A DNA stretch of 64,000 nucleotides from assembly GCF_026262645.1 (NCBI RefSeq), contig NZ_SHNO01000001.1, forward strand, positions 2,790,001 to 2,854,000. The letters are read 5' to 3'. This stretch comes from Candidatus Marimicrobium litorale. GTDB taxonomy: Bacteria > Pseudomonadota > Gammaproteobacteria > Pseudomonadales > Halieaceae. Below the pieces are notes generated by a model. The model saw nothing but the letters and a program-made list of their open reading frames with translations, was not told the origin of the DNA and ran no database searches. A program made the position numbers and the translations under genes. Below, one piece after another: positions 28,035 through 38,989 of this stretch (positions are counted from its first letter, which is position 1; each line of letters begins with the position of its first letter).

Positions 28035-28898
28035 TCAACTAATCGCCGCGGCGCCACTCACAATCTCCGACAACTCTTGCGTGATAGCTGACTGTCTCGC
28101 CTTGTTGTACACCAGCTGCAAATCATCGATCAGCTCGCCCGCGTTCTCTGTAGCATTCTTCATTGCCAGCATTCGGGCCGCCTGTTCACACGCGCCGTTC
28201 TCAACCACAGACTGGTAAACCTGAGACTCGATATAACGCGTCAACAGGCCTTCCAATAATTCTTTCGCGTCGGGCTCGTAGATGTAGTCCCAATGGTGCT
28301 TCATTTCATCTGACTGTTGCGCCTCCAGAGGAAGCAGCTGTTCCACATTGGGGTTTTGAGTCATGGTATTGACGAACTCGTTACTTACCAGGAATAGCCT
28401 GTCTATGCCGCCTTCTTCGTAGGCATCAAGCATTGTCTTGACGCCACCAATCAGGTCTCCGACGCTGGGCTCTTCTCCCAGGTCACGAACAGCCGCTGTG
28501 ACGTTTCCGCCATAGCTGCCAAAAAACGCAGCACCCTTGGCCCCAACCAGGCACAAATCGATCTCAATATTCTTGTCATCCCACCCCTTCATCGCCCTAA
28601 CCGTCGCCTTAAACAGGTTGATGTTAAGACCACCGCAGAGACCGCGATCCGTAGAGACGACGATAAAGCCAACGCGCCTCACTTCCCGCTCCTGCATGTA
28701 GATGTGACGGTACTCGGGAGCAGAGTTCGCCAAATGGCCGATCACAGAGCGCATGCGACGGGCGTAAGGCTTACCTAGTCGCATGCGATCCTGGGCCTTA
28801 CGCATCTTGCTGGCCGCGACCATTTCCATCGCACTGGTAATCTTTTGAGTACTCTGGATACTCGAGATCTTTGTGCGAATTTCTTTTCCAGCTGCCAT
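28035..28898 (-). CDS. atpG: F1 ATP synthase gamma subunit
   Basis: 287 residues. The N-terminal helix [20 protein letters not shown] and the C-terminal helix with [17 protein letters not shown] form the rotating shaft, and [16 protein letters not shown] is the conserved Rossmann-like segment. Gamma transmits c-ring rotation to the catalytic head. Fifteen bases follow atpA. Confidence 0.98.
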   Translation of the reverse strand: MAAGKEIRTKISSIQSTQKITSAMEMVAASKMRKAQDRMRLGKPYARRMRSVIGHLANSAPEYRHIYMQEREVRRVGFIVVSTDRGLCGGLNINLFKATVRAMKGWDDKNIEIDLCLVGAKGAAFFGSYGGNVTAAVRDLGEEPSVGDLIGGVKTMLDAYEEGGIDRLFLVSNEFVNTMTQNPNVEQLLPLEAQQSDEMKHHWDYIYEPDAKELLEGLLTRYIESQVYQSVVENGACEQAARMLAMKNATENAGELIDDLQLVYNKARQSAITQELSEIVSGAAAIS

Positions 28899-28913
28899 CC
28901 GTTATCTCCGGGA

Positions 28914-30458
28914 TTACCAGGTCTGGGTCGACTTGAACGTTTCGATAGCAGACTTGAAGGTCGCTTCGATCTCATCATTGTAGTCGCCACTCTCGACAAC
29001 ACTGTTCATCAGGTCGCCGTGTTCCGCGTGCATGTATGACAGCAGGGCCGCCTCAAAATCACCTATCTTATTGACTTCGACATCACTCAGATGGCCTTCG
29101 TTTGCCGCGTAAAGTACCAAGCCCATCTCCGCGATGGACTGGGGCGAGTACTGCTTTTGCTTCATTAATTCCGTTACACGCTCACCGTGATCCAGCTGCG
29201 CCTTTGTGGCATCGTCCAGATCAGACGCGAACTGTGAAAAGGCGGCCAGTTCACGGTACTGGGCAAGCGCGGTGCGAACACCGCCTGACAGCTTTTTCAT
29301 AATCTTGGTCTGTGCCGCGCCACCCACACGCGATACAGAAATACCGGCGTCCATCGCCGGACGAACGCCCGCGTTGAACATACCGGACTCAAGAAAGATC
29401 TGGCCATCGGTGATAGAAATCACGTTAGTCGGCACAAAGGCGGAAACGTCACCCGCCTGAGTCTCAATAATTGGCAGCGCGGTAAGAGAACCCGTCTTTC
29501 CCTTCACCTCGCCGTTAGTAGCTTGCTCCACGTAGTTGGCATTCACTCGTGCCGCGCGCTCCAGCAGGCGCGAGTGGAGATAAAATACATCTCCCGGATA
29601 GGCTTCACGCCCCGGCGGACGGCGCAGAAGAAGTGAAATCTGACGATATGCCCATGCCTGCTTGGTGAGGTCATCATAAATAATCAATGCATCTTCACCA
29701 CGGTCGCGGTAGTACTCTCCCATGGTGCAACCGGCAAACGGCGCCAAATACTGCATCGCAGCCGGGTCAGATGCATTCGCGGCCACGATGATAGTGTGGT
29801 CCATCGCGCCGTGCTCTTCGAGCTTGCGCACAACCGCGGCAACAGACGATGCCTTTTGACCAACCGCCACGTAGATACACTTGATGCCTGTGTTTTTCTG
29901 GTTAATGATCGCATCGATTGCAATCGCGGTCTTACCAATCTGGCGGTCACCAATAATAAGCTCTCGCTGACCGCGGCCGATGGGCACCATGGCATCAATC
30001 GCCTTGAGACCGATCTGGACAGGCTCATCTACCGACTGGCGAGCGATTACGCCGGGCGCTACCTTTTCAAGTGCATCGGTAACGGCCGCATTAACCGGCC
30101 CCTTGCCGTCGATCGGGGTACCCAGTGCGTCTACCACGCGACCCTGGAGCTCAGGCCCCACAGGCACTTCGAGGATCCGGCTGGTGCATCGACAGCTTTG
30201 GCCTTCTGCTATCCCCTTATAGTCGCCAAGGATGACCGCACCGACAGAGTCCCGCTCCAGGTTGAGTGCCATACCATAGACACCACCCTCAAATTCAATC
30301 ATCTCGCCGTACATCACCTCGGCCAGACCGTGGATTCTGATAATGCCGTCTGTCACGGAGACCACGGTGCCCTCGTTGCGAGCTTCACTGCTAACATCGA
30401 GCTGGTCGATGCGCGACTTGATGATCTCGCTAATTTCAGATGGATTCAGTTGCTGCAT
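28914..30458 (-). CDS. atpA: F1 ATP synthase alpha subunit
   Basis: 514 residues, one more than E. coli AtpA. Starts [17 protein letters not shown] and has Walker [16 protein letters not shown] and the signature [14 protein letters not shown] with the arginine finger. It forms the non-catalytic nucleotide sites of the F1 head. Positioned between atpH and atpG as in most bacteria. Confidence 0.99.
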   Translation of the reverse strand: MQQLNPSEISEIIKSRIDQLDVSSEARNEGTVVSVTDGIIRIHGLAEVMYGEMIEFEGGVYGMALNLERDSVGAVILGDYKGIAEGQSCRCTSRILEVPVGPELQGRVVDALGTPIDGKGPVNAAVTDALEKVAPGVIARQSVDEPVQIGLKAIDAMVPIGRGQRELIIGDRQIGKTAIAIDAIINQKNTGIKCIYVAVGQKASSVAAVVRKLEEHGAMDHTIIVAANASDPAAMQYLAPFAGCTMGEYYRDRGEDALIIYDDLTKQAWAYRQISLLLRRPPGREAYPGDVFYLHSRLLERAARVNANYVEQATNGEVKGKTGSLTALPIIETQAGDVSAFVPTNVISITDGQIFLESGMFNAGVRPAMDAGISVSRVGGAAQTKIMKKLSGGVRTALAQYRELAAFSQFASDLDDATKAQLDHGERVTELMKQKQYSPQSIAEMGLVLYAANEGHLSDVEVNKIGDFEAALLSYMHAEHGDLMNSVVESGDYNDEIEATFKSAIETFKSTQTW

Positions 30459-30489
30459 GCTCTGTTCCTCAATCCTGTTTCCTGTTCCG

Positions 30490-31026
30490 TTAGGAATTCA
30501 TTGCTTCGGCCAGCTTATTCAGCCTGCCGCGCACGGAGCCGTCGATAACTGTATCGCCGGCCCTGATTAATACCCCGCCCAGCAAATCACTGTCCGTGGA
30601 TGAACTCACTTTTACCTGGCGTGCCAGTTTCTGACCCAGCGCGCTGGCTAATTGTGTGACCGTTTCCTCCGGCAGTTCAAATGCTGAAATCACTTCAACA
30701 TCTACCGACTTTTCCTGATTCGCCTTATACAACTCGAACTGCTTATGTATCTCTGGCACCAGGGTCAGCCGTTTATTGGCCGCAAGGATACTGATAAAGT
30801 TTTTTAACTCGGCACCAATATTTTCGCCGCAGACATCGCTCAACGTGCTCGCTTGCTGCTCGTTGGTCAGTTCTGGGTTAACTAAAACCTGCGCCATGCT
30901 TTCGTGCTCGACAACTGCTGACAACGTGGTCAACTGTGCAGCCCATTCAGCAAGAACAGACTTCTCGAGGGCGTACTCGAAAGCGGCCTTGGCATAGGGG
31001 CGAGCCAGTGTGCTTAGTTCAGCCAT
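30490..31026 (-). CDS. atpH: F1 ATP synthase delta subunit
   Basis: 178 residues starting [19 protein letters not shown], with the C-terminal signature [21 protein letters not shown], as in OSCP/delta proteins. Delta caps the alpha3beta3 head and links it to the peripheral b stalk. Twelve bases after atpF. Confidence 0.97.
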   Translation of the reverse strand: MAELSTLARPYAKAAFEYALEKSVLAEWAAQLTTLSAVVEHESMAQVLVNPELTNEQQASTLSDVCGENIGAELKNFISILAANKRLTLVPEIHKQFELYKANQEKSVDVEVISAFELPEETVTQLASALGQKLARQVKVSSSTDSDLLGGVLIRAGDTVIDGSVRGRLNKLAEAMNS

Positions 31027-31038
31027 AATGACCTCGAA

Positions 31039-31509
31039 TTAAAGCTCGGAAGCCAGTTTGTCGACCAGCTCCTTGTGAGCATTCTCGTCGATTGCTGCGC
31101 CCAGCACTTTCTCTGCGCCCGCCAGAGACAATGCAGCGACCTGGCCACGCAGGTGCTCTTTTGCGCGGTTGGCCTCCTGCTCAATCTCTGCCTGTGCCGC
31201 AGCTTTAACACGGTCCGCTTCGGTCACCGCTGCCTCTTTGGCCTCATCGACCAATTGCCCAGCGCGCTTGTTGGCGGAATCAATGATTCCTGCAGCCTCT
31301 TCCTTGGCTTCCTTCAGGCGCTCTACGGCTTTTTCCTGGGCCAACTCAAGATCATGGCTGGCGCGGTCTGCCGCCGCCAGGCCGTCAGCGATCTTTGCTT
31401 CCCGCTCTGCCATGGCAGCCAGAATCGGTGGCCACACATACTTCATGCAAAACACAACGAAGCCGATAAAGGCGAGCATCTGCCCAATTAAAGTAAGATT
31501 TAAGTTCAC
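31039..31509 (-). CDS. atpF: Fo ATP synthase b subunit
   Basis: 156 residues, the same as E. coli. One N-terminal membrane helix ([24 protein letters not shown]) is followed by a long charged Ala/Glu/Lys-rich helix for the dimeric peripheral stalk. A single atpF is present, so the stalk is a homodimer. The start [10 protein letters not shown] is family-typical. Confidence 0.97.
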   Translation of the reverse strand: MNLNLTLIGQMLAFIGFVVFCMKYVWPPILAAMAEREAKIADGLAAADRASHDLELAQEKAVERLKEAKEEAAGIIDSANKRAGQLVDEAKEAAVTEADRVKAAAQAEIEQEANRAKEHLRGQVAALSLAGAEKVLGAAIDENAHKELVDKLASEL

Positions 31510-31575
31510 GCCTTATTCCTCACAGATTTCTTAGGACTGCGACAACTGGCAGCCCTGGTTCCGCCAGTTGTCGGC

Positions 31576-31815
<240 letters not shown>

Positions 31816-31842
31816 CTAGTTTGTATAGACAGTAAAAATGAA

Positions 31843-32730
<888 letters not shown>

Positions 32731-32754
32731 CTAGTCAAACTCTATGCGGTTTCA

Positions 32755-33144
32755 TCAAATCGCCGTCTGTTGTCTTAACAACATCCAGCTTCCAGTAACT
32801 TGCACTGCCAGCATTCCGAGATATCCCCCGAACACTGCCGCTCCGTCGATCGGTCTCACCATTGCAAACACTAAGGCAAAACCGGCAACACTGAGCAAAA
32901 ACTTTCCTATCTCTCCAGCGTATCCCGATCTGGCAACCGCGGCAGCGGTCTTGGCACCTCGCCACCTGAACGCGAGCAACCCAAAATACGCTTGGGGAAT
33001 GACGGCAATCAAGCCGCCGCCCAATACCGAGTATGCGACTACCTTGTTGACTCCGATCAGTAACAAACACACCGGAACCAGCAACACCAACTGAGCGAGC
33101 GTAATCCGGTGCACCGCAGGACGCGCTATTTCAGCACCACCCAT
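32755..33144 (-). CDS. atpI: AtpI, ATP synthase assembly-associated membrane protein
   Basis: 129 residues from the ATG at 33144, which has CGAGG at ideal spacing; a GTG six codons upstream lacks such a site. Four hydrophobic segments, with YSVLGGGLIAVIPQAYFG matching the AtpI/UncI family. AtpI helps assemble the c-ring or acts in Mg2+ handling and is not essential. First gene of the operon, 60 bases after a strong predicted promoter. Confidence 0.88.
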   Translation of the reverse strand: MGGAEIARPAVHRITLAQLVLLVPVCLLLIGVNKVVAYSVLGGGLIAVIPQAYFGLLAFRWRGAKTAAAVARSGYAGEIGKFLLSVAGFALVFAMVRPIDGAAVFGGYLGMLAVQVTGSWMLLRQQTAI

Positions 33145-33206
33145 CTGCGCCTCGCACTCCACCTGACAGCGCTAACTGACAGGTCTCTTCCTCGACTCGG
33201 GCGCGC

Positions 33207-33235
33207 ATTATAGGGCGATTGCTGAGACGGTTCAA
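33207..33235 (-). promoter_or_regulatory. Predicted sigma70 promoter of the atp operon
   Basis: On the minus strand TTGAAC, a 17-base spacer and a perfect TATAAT. Transcription would start near 33200, about 55 bases before the atpI start. This is one of the best promoter matches in the window. Confidence 0.75.
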
Positions 33236-33374
33236 CAGCATTGTGAGCGCCGCTGGGGTCGTCGGTGAGCGCGACCACAGGTTGTGCGGAAACGTCTTCT
33301 TGCCGGCTGTTTTTCTGGTGGGCGCGTGGCGGGCTTTCACCTACCGTATATGGTGATTTTTTGAACTGCCTACA

Positions 33375-33405
33375 CCACATACTGTGGTTTTTCGAAAAAC
33401 CACAG
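33375..33405. repeat. Alternating CCACA/TGTGG repeats with a 24-base perfect palindrome
   Basis: Positions 33382-33405 are a perfect palindrome: CTGTGG, five T, CG, five A, CCACAG. Immediately before it lies another CCACA (33375-33379) that could pair with the same TGTGG arm. There is no U tract after it on either strand, so it does not look like a standard terminator. It could be a protein-binding site or an RNA hairpin stabilising the parB 3' end. Confidence 0.6.
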
Positions 33406-33521
33406 CGCCTGTCTGAGGGGCGCGAGCGCGGGCGCCCTGCAGGCCAGGTGTTTGGTACGGGTAATCAATGGCCTCGCACTGATCCAGCCGATGCGGCTAT
33501 ACCATTGCCGCCAGCGCCACA

Positions 33522-34424
33522 CTACTTGATATGCCCGAGAATCCCGTCGAGTTCATCGAGGCTACTGTAGGAGATAACCACCTTTCCGCGCCCCTTGCTG
33601 CCATGGCTGATGGCAACAGGCGCCCCCAGGCGTTGGGAAATATCATCCTGCAAATGCCGTATGTTGGGGTCGAGTTTTTTCGGGGCTGACGGGTTCTTCT
33701 GGCTCTCCACCAGCTGACGCACCAGTGCCTCGGTTTGTCTTACAGTCAGACCCTTACCCACCACCGTGCGCGCTGCGCTTGTTTGGTCGGGGCCTTCCAG
33801 CCCCAGCAAAGCGCGGGCGTGGCCCATCTCCAGGTCGCCGCGCTCCAGCATGCGGCGCACCTCTTCCTGCAGGCTCATCAAGCGCAGCAGGTTCGCCACC
33901 GTCGATCGGGATTTACCGACCGCAGTAGCAACCTCTTGTTGTGTCAGTTCAAACTCCAACTGCAACCGCTGCAGAGAGGCGGCCTCCTCGATCGGATTGA
34001 GGTCTTCACGCTGAATGTTCTCAATGAGCGCCATCGCAATGGCTTGCTGATCAGACACATCCCGGATGACTGATGGCACTGCCTGCAAGCCCGCCAATTG
34101 GGCAGCCCGCCAGCGGCGCTCTCCCGCAATAATTTCATACCGCTTATCGGAAATAGGCCGCACTACAATCGGCTGCATCACACCCTGAACCTTGATGCTG
34201 TCTGCCAGTTCCTGCAGTGAGTCCTGGTCCATATCCCTGCGTGGCTGGTATTCGCCTCGCTGAACCAGATCAACCGGCAGTAATCTCAGGGCATGGTCCC
34301 CGTTGCTCGAGTCACCACTCCCGGCGGCCGGCTCCGCCGCATTATCACTCTCAGTGCGCCCGGGCTGGCCCGCGCCGAGTAGCGCATCGAGCCCCTTTCC
34401 CAGGCCCCGCTTTCTCGCTGACAT
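33522..34424 (-). CDS. parB: ParB/Spo0J chromosome partitioning protein
   Basis: 300 residues. N-terminal RGLGKGLDALLG for ParA contact, CTP-binding and clamp region including GERRWRAAQLAGL, a helix-turn-helix around LTQQEVATAVGKSRSTVANLLRL, and a C-terminal dimerisation domain. ParB clamps onto parS, spreads and drives origin segregation with ParA. Two matching parS sites occur in recF. It lies 17 bases after parA. Confidence 0.98.
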   Translation of the reverse strand: MSARKRGLGKGLDALLGAGQPGRTESDNAAEPAAGSGDSSNGDHALRLLPVDLVQRGEYQPRRDMDQDSLQELADSIKVQGVMQPIVVRPISDKRYEIIAGERRWRAAQLAGLQAVPSVIRDVSDQQAIAMALIENIQREDLNPIEEAASLQRLQLEFELTQQEVATAVGKSRSTVANLLRLMSLQEEVRRMLERGDLEMGHARALLGLEGPDQTSAARTVVGKGLTVRQTEALVRQLVESQKNPSAPKKLDPNIRHLQDDISQRLGAPVAISHGSKGRGKVVISYSSLDELDGILGHIK

Positions 34425-34441
34425 GAAGATTCTCCGTTAGT

Positions 34442-35245
34442 TCAGTTCACCGGGGCGCCATCCGCCCCCTGCTCACCCTGCTGCTCTCGACGCCTGATCA
34501 TTTCCCCGGCCAACGCCATATAAGCCTTGGCGCCACGCGAGTATCTGTCGTAATGCATTACAGGCAAACCATGGCTTGGCGCCTCAGCCAATCGTATATT
34601 GCGGGGCACCACTGTGCGATAGACCTTGTCGCCAAAGTGCTCCCGCAACTGCGCGGAAACATCCTTCGTCAGGCTGTTGCGGGGGTCGTACATGGTTCGC
34701 AAGATACCCTCGACCTGCAGAACAGTGTTGGCGTTTTGTGCTACACCCTCGATCGTACTCAACAGAGCGGCCAGCCCCTCCAGTGCAAAGTACTCACACT
34801 GCATGGCAATGATGACCCCGTCTGACGCCACCAGGCCATTGATGGTCAACATGTTGAGCGATGGCGGACAGTCGACCAGCACGTAATCATATTGATCCGC
34901 CGCCTCTGTGAGAGCGGCCCGCAAGCGGCGCTCCTTGTTGTCGACCTTGAGAAGTTCAACTTCCGCTGCGGTGAGGTCCCCATTTGCGGGCAGCACGTCG
35001 TAACCGCTGCTGCCGGCCGGCCGCACTACCTGCGCGACGGGCGCCCGGTGCACCAACACGTCGTAGATGCTGCTCGTTAGGCTGTTTTTGTCGATGCCAC
35101 TGCCTGTCGTGGCATTACCCTGTGGATCGAGATCTACCAGCAGCACCCGTTGCTTCATCGCAGCGAGCGATGCAGCAAGGTTAATACAGGTTGTAGTTTT
35201 ACCCACTCCCCCTTTTTGGTTAGCGATCGCGATGACCCTGCTCAA
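34442..35245 (-). CDS. parA: ParA/Soj chromosome partitioning ATPase
   Basis: 267 residues with the deviant Walker A KGGVGKTT at 11-18, Walker A' DLDPQGNATTG and Walker B VDCPPSLNMLT. ATP-dimers bind DNA non-specifically and pull ParB-parS complexes. Its length without an N-terminal helix-turn-helix marks it as the chromosomal class. Part of the mnmG-rsmG-parA-parB order conserved in pseudomonads. Confidence 0.98.
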   Translation of the reverse strand: MSRVIAIANQKGGVGKTTTCINLAASLAAMKQRVLLVDLDPQGNATTGSGIDKNSLTSSIYDVLVHRAPVAQVVRPAGSSGYDVLPANGDLTAAEVELLKVDNKERRLRAALTEAADQYDYVLVDCPPSLNMLTINGLVASDGVIIAMQCEYFALEGLAALLSTIEGVAQNANTVLQVEGILRTMYDPRNSLTKDVSAQLREHFGDKVYRTVVPRNIRLAEAPSHGLPVMHYDRYSRGAKAYMALAGEMIRRREQQGEQGADGAPVN

Positions 35246-35279
35246 TGGTATTGCCCCTGGAAAATAGTGAGGGGTTGAT

Positions 35280-35915
35280 TCAACCCGGTTGTAACCTTAT
35301 CTCCACCAAGTGTCGCTGCTCATTCAGGTCCGGCACATTCAAGGCGTGTACCACGGCGTCAATACGCTCTGAAGCACAGGCTTGCAGCTCCAGACCTGGA
35401 GACGCACCCTTCATTGCCAGAAGGCGCCCCCCGGGCGCAACGAGGTGGCGGCAACCTCGAACCATTTCCTGCAGCGACGCAAATGCACGGGATATAACCG
35501 AGACAAATGGGCTGCCCGGCTGGAATGATTCTACTCGCGCCTGGTGAACCACTATATTATCCAAGGACAGGGCAGTTTTCACCTGAAAAAGAAACCGCGT
35601 CTTCTTACCGTTGCTGTCAAGGAGGTGCACAGGCTGCTCCGGGCGCATTATTGCCAAAGGTATACCCGGCAGGCCTGCACCCGTGCCAACATCGATACAG
35701 GGCCCGGAGTGAAGATAGGGCAGTACGGACAAGCTGTCCAGCAGGTGGCGGGTAACCATCTGCCCCTCATCACGCACGGCAGTCAGATTGAAGGTGTTAT
35801 TCCACCGGGCAAGCAGCGCTTGGTAGGCTTGCAGCTGTTCCAGTTGGTCATGCTCTGGGTTGATGCCCATCTTTTCGCAGCCGCGGGTCAGACGTATAAG
35901 ATTATGCTGTTCCAA
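35280..35915 (-). CDS. rsmG: RsmG, 16S rRNA 7-methylguanosine (G527) methyltransferase
   Basis: 211 residues with the SAM site CIDVGTGAGLPGIPLAI and the N-terminal ARWNNTFNLTAVRD. RsmG methylates G527 of 16S rRNA; loss gives low-level streptomycin resistance. The TTG start one base after the mnmG stop gives 49 residues up to TAVRD, as in E. coli; an ATG 15 codons later would truncate the N-terminal helix. Confidence 0.95.
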   Translation of the reverse strand: MEQHNLIRLTRGCEKMGINPEHDQLEQLQAYQALLARWNNTFNLTAVRDEGQMVTRHLLDSLSVLPYLHSGPCIDVGTGAGLPGIPLAIMRPEQPVHLLDSNGKKTRFLFQVKTALSLDNIVVHQARVESFQPGSPFVSVISRAFASLQEMVRGCRHLVAPGGRLLAMKGASPGLELQACASERIDAVVHALNVPDLNEQRHLVEIRLQPG

Positions 35916-35916
35916 C

Positions 35917-37824
35917 TCAGGCCAGCTTCCGGTCTTCGCCTGATTTATCGTTTTGCAGCGCTCCGCGTTTTTTCAAATGTATCAGCAGCAGCGCGACCGC
36001 CGCCGGGGTTATGCCGGGCAATCGCCCCGCCCGCGCAAGGGTGTCGGGTCTGGCATCTGACAACTTCTGTTTCACTTCATTCGAGAGGCCGTCCACCTTG
36101 TCGTAATTCAAGTCCGCCGGCAAGGGCGTATTCTCATTGCGACGCAGACGATCTATATCCTCCTGCTGACGATCGATATAGCCGGCGTACTTGGCCTGGA
36201 TCTCCACCTGCTCAGCCGCCTGTAAGTCCAGACTGGGGTCGCCTGTCAGGCCCGCCACATCGTGGTAACTAAGCTCTGGGCGCTTGAGGAGCTCGGCCAG
36301 CGAGTATTCTCTGCTCAAGGGTTTTTTAATTCTGGCTGCAAGTGCTGCGGCCTGCGGTGTATTGGGGTGAACAAAGCTATTTCGCATACGGGCGCTTTCC
36401 CGCTCGATTTCATCACGCTTTGCAGCAAAGCGCGCCCAGCGCGCATCGTCAACCAGACCAAGGCTCCGGCCCTGTTCGGTGAGCCGCAGATCAGCGTTGT
36501 CCTCGCGCAGCGTAAGACGATATTCCGCGCGGGACGTAAACATCCGATAGGGCTCAAGCGTGCCACGGGTAATAAGATCGTCTACCAGCACTCCGATATA
36601 CGCCTCGTCGCGGCGTGGACACCACGGCGCATCACCCCGCAGTGCCAGCGCGGCATTGATGCCCGCCAGCAAACCCTGCGCTGCCGCCTCCTCGTAACCC
36701 GTGGTGCCATTGATCTGCCCTGCGAAGTACAAACCCGGCATGGCCCGGGTCTCCAGCGCAGCGGTCAGGTCACGTGGGTCGAAAAAATCGTATTCAATCG
36801 CGTATCCGGGACGGGTAATGTGGGCATTCTCAAATCCGCGGATGGATCGAACCATCGCCTGCTGGACATCGAAGGGCAAGCTGGTGGAAATGCCATTTGG
36901 GTAAAGCTCGGGAGTGCTTAACCCCTCGGGCTCGATAAAGACCTGATGCGACTCCTTGTCTGCAAATCGATGGATCTTGTCCTCGATGCTGGGGCAATAG
37001 CGAGGCCCTACCCCTTCTATGACGCCCGAATACAGCGGCGAGCGATCGAGTCCTTCGCGGATAATCTCATGCGTCTCTATGTTGGTATGTGTTACCCAGC
37101 AACAGCGCTGCTCCGGGTGCATCGATACATCGCCCATGTATGACATCACTGGCGAGGGACTGTCGCCCCACTGCTCTTCAAGCCCGGAAAACGCTACGCT
37201 CCGCGCATCGATGCGCGGAGGTGTACCGGTTTTTAATCGCTCAACCCTGAAAGGGAGTTCCCTCAAACGCTGGGCAAGTGCGATGGATGGGGGGTCTCCC
37301 GCCCGGCCGCCGCCGCTGTTCTCCAAGCCAATGTGTATTTTTCCACCCAGGAAGGTGCCCGTGGTGAGCACCACGCGTGGCGCCCTGAAAACGACGCCCA
37401 TCTGGGTAATTGCGCCGGCTACCGCCCCGTTTTCGATCAACAGGTCGTCCACTGGCTGCTGGAAGATCGATAGACCTGGCTGTGTCTCCAGGATTTCCCG
37501 TATCGCGTTTTTGTACAATATACGGTCAGCCTGCACCCGTGTAGCGCGCACCGCGGGGCCCTTACGGCTGTTCAATATCCGAAACTGGATTCCCGCGCGA
37601 TCCGTGGCCAAAGCCATAGCGCCACCCAGGGCATCCACTTCCTTCACCAGCTGGCTCTTGCCGATGCCGCCTATGGCGGGATTACAGGACATCTGGCCCA
37701 GGGTATCGATACTGTGCGTCAGCAGCAGGGTGCGGCAACCCATGCGCGCCGCCGCCAGGCACGCCTCTGCTCCGGCGTGGCCGCCGCCAATGACGATCAC
37801 ATCAAATTTTTCCTGATACTCCAC
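35917..37824 (-). CDS. mnmG: MnmG (GidA), tRNA U34 carboxymethylaminomethyl synthase subunit
   Basis: 635 residues. FAD-binding GGGHAG at 13-18, the signature [29 protein letters not shown] and a helical C-terminal domain that binds MnmE. The MnmEG complex modifies wobble U34 of several tRNAs; mnmE lies 5 kb away. The N-terminus [15 protein letters not shown] fits the family. It leads the mnmG-rsmG-parAB cluster. Confidence 0.98.
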   Translation of the reverse strand: MEYQEKFDVIVIGGGHAGAEACLAAARMGCRTLLLTHSIDTLGQMSCNPAIGGIGKSQLVKEVDALGGAMALATDRAGIQFRILNSRKGPAVRATRVQADRILYKNAIREILETQPGLSIFQQPVDDLLIENGAVAGAITQMGVVFRAPRVVLTTGTFLGGKIHIGLENSGGGRAGDPPSIALAQRLRELPFRVERLKTGTPPRIDARSVAFSGLEEQWGDSPSPVMSYMGDVSMHPEQRCCWVTHTNIETHEIIREGLDRSPLYSGVIEGVGPRYCPSIEDKIHRFADKESHQVFIEPEGLSTPELYPNGISTSLPFDVQQAMVRSIRGFENAHITRPGYAIEYDFFDPRDLTAALETRAMPGLYFAGQINGTTGYEEAAAQGLLAGINAALALRGDAPWCPRRDEAYIGVLVDDLITRGTLEPYRMFTSRAEYRLTLREDNADLRLTEQGRSLGLVDDARWARFAAKRDEIERESARMRNSFVHPNTPQAAALAARIKKPLSREYSLAELLKRPELSYHDVAGLTGDPSLDLQAAEQVEIQAKYAGYIDRQQEDIDRLRRNENTPLPADLNYDKVDGLSNEVKQKLSDARPDTLARAGRLPGITPAAVALLLIHLKKRGALQNDKSGEDRKLA

Positions 37825-37903
37825 GGTATACGCCTCTAACCTGGGCCTGTCACATTCTGTCGGGGGCGGCGATTATACGTCCCTCGGCACACTTGATCAA
37901 AAA

Positions 37904-38773
37904 TCAATCGATGTCGGTCTTGACGCCTGTGGGTGCCGGCTCAAGGTGTTGTTCCAGCCAGACGACCATATCGGCAAGAACCCGATCTTTTTCAGGCTCG
38001 TTGAATATCTCGTGGTACAGACCCGGATACAGCACGAGCGTCTTGTCATCGGAGCTCACCCGTTCATGGAGGAGCTGCGATCCCTTCGGCGCTACCATAG
38101 CATCTTCACTGCCATGCATTATGAGCAACGGAATATGTATCTTCCCGGCGCTCGCGCGCAGGGACCGCATACTGCCAAAAAACTCATGCAGCAGCCGGGC
38201 ACTCAGAGCACCATGGTAAACAAGCGGGTCCTCGACGTATTTCGTCACTTCATCCGGGTCCCGGCTTACACCCCCCGCATCAAGCCGGGTCAGACCCAAG
38301 CGCGGAATCACTCTGGACAGCAACCGGACGAGCCACATCTCAATAGCACCGGGCTGCTGGGACGTAATGACCGCGGCGCCGGAGAGCATAGCTCCACTAA
38401 AGCGATCCTGCGTCGCACGCAGGTAGCAACAGCTGATCAGGCCGCCCATACTGTGCCCCAGGAGGAAGACGGGTACCTGGGGGAATCGCTCCACCATCAC
38501 CTCGTGAAACAAAGCCAAATCATCCTCGTAGTCTGTAAAAGCCTCTACGTAACCCGGTCTACCTCCGGAATACCCGTGGCCATTGAGATCGAGAGCCCCG
38601 ACCACATAATCACGCGCCACGAAGTAGCTGGCGAGGTACTGGTAGCGGGCGCTGTGCTCTCCCAGACCATGCACAACAAGTATCATTGCGCGGGGCGACG
38701 TCTCTGGCGCCCAGCTTTGGTAATAAATCGACCGCCCGCCAGCCCCGGCGAATCTGTCTTCATTATGGTTCAT
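37904..38773 (-). CDS. Alpha/beta hydrolase, monoacylglycerol lipase / lysophospholipase family
   Basis: 289 residues. Nucleophile Ser108 in GHSMGG, acid in MHGSEDAMV and histidine in PGLYHEIFNEP make a complete catalytic triad; VVHGLGEHSARY is the oxyanion-hole region of the PldB/monoglyceride-lipase group. No signal peptide, so probably cytosolic. It lies 79 bases upstream of mnmG on the same strand and is divergent from the pyrophosphatase gene. Exact lipid substrate unknown. Confidence 0.88.
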   Translation of the reverse strand: MNHNEDRFAGAGGRSIYYQSWAPETSPRAMILVVHGLGEHSARYQYLASYFVARDYVVGALDLNGHGYSGGRPGYVEAFTDYEDDLALFHEVMVERFPQVPVFLLGHSMGGLISCCYLRATQDRFSGAMLSGAAVITSQQPGAIEMWLVRLLSRVIPRLGLTRLDAGGVSRDPDEVTKYVEDPLVYHGALSARLLHEFFGSMRSLRASAGKIHIPLLIMHGSEDAMVAPKGSQLLHERVSSDDKTLVLYPGLYHEIFNEPEKDRVLADMVVWLEQHLEPAPTGVKTDID

Positions 38774-38907
38774 CTCATCTCCTTGGCGCCCCGGCGGGTC
38801 GCCAGCTTCACCGCAAAATTCAGCCCCGTCGGCTCGCGACTCGCCTGCCGTGCGGTGGTATTCCTGCTGCTCTAACCCGGTAACCCAAACTAGCCATTAT
38901 TTCTTTC

Positions 38908-38939
38908 ACTTGTCACTGTTATCACAAGTTAGGTAGCAT
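38908..38939 (+). promoter_or_regulatory. Possible hppA promoter overlapped by an inverted repeat
   Basis: TTGTCA (38910-38915), an 18-base spacer and TAGCAT (38934-38939), about 50 bases before the pyrophosphatase start. Six-base arms ACTTGT and ACAAGT (38908-38929) bracket the -35. Both elements are imperfect. Confidence 0.35.
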
Positions 38940-38989
38940 GCTGAACAGTTCGGTTCAAAAAACAACCAATAAACGCCCGGAGCAAGCCT

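Larger units (their letters stand above)
33145..33521. other. Intergenic region between parB and atpI
   Basis: 377 bases without a credible gene. It holds the atp promoter (33207-33235) and, nearer parB, a cluster of inverted repeats at 33375-33405. A short open frame on the plus strand at 33265-33570 overlaps the end of parB, has no ribosome-binding site and looks like chance. No T-rich intrinsic terminator for parB was found. Confidence 0.6.

Noticed and set aside
33265-33570. Plus-strand open frame in the parB-atpI gap
   Set aside because: Overlaps the end of parB, runs through the palindrome, has no ribosome-binding site and biased composition unlike a protein.
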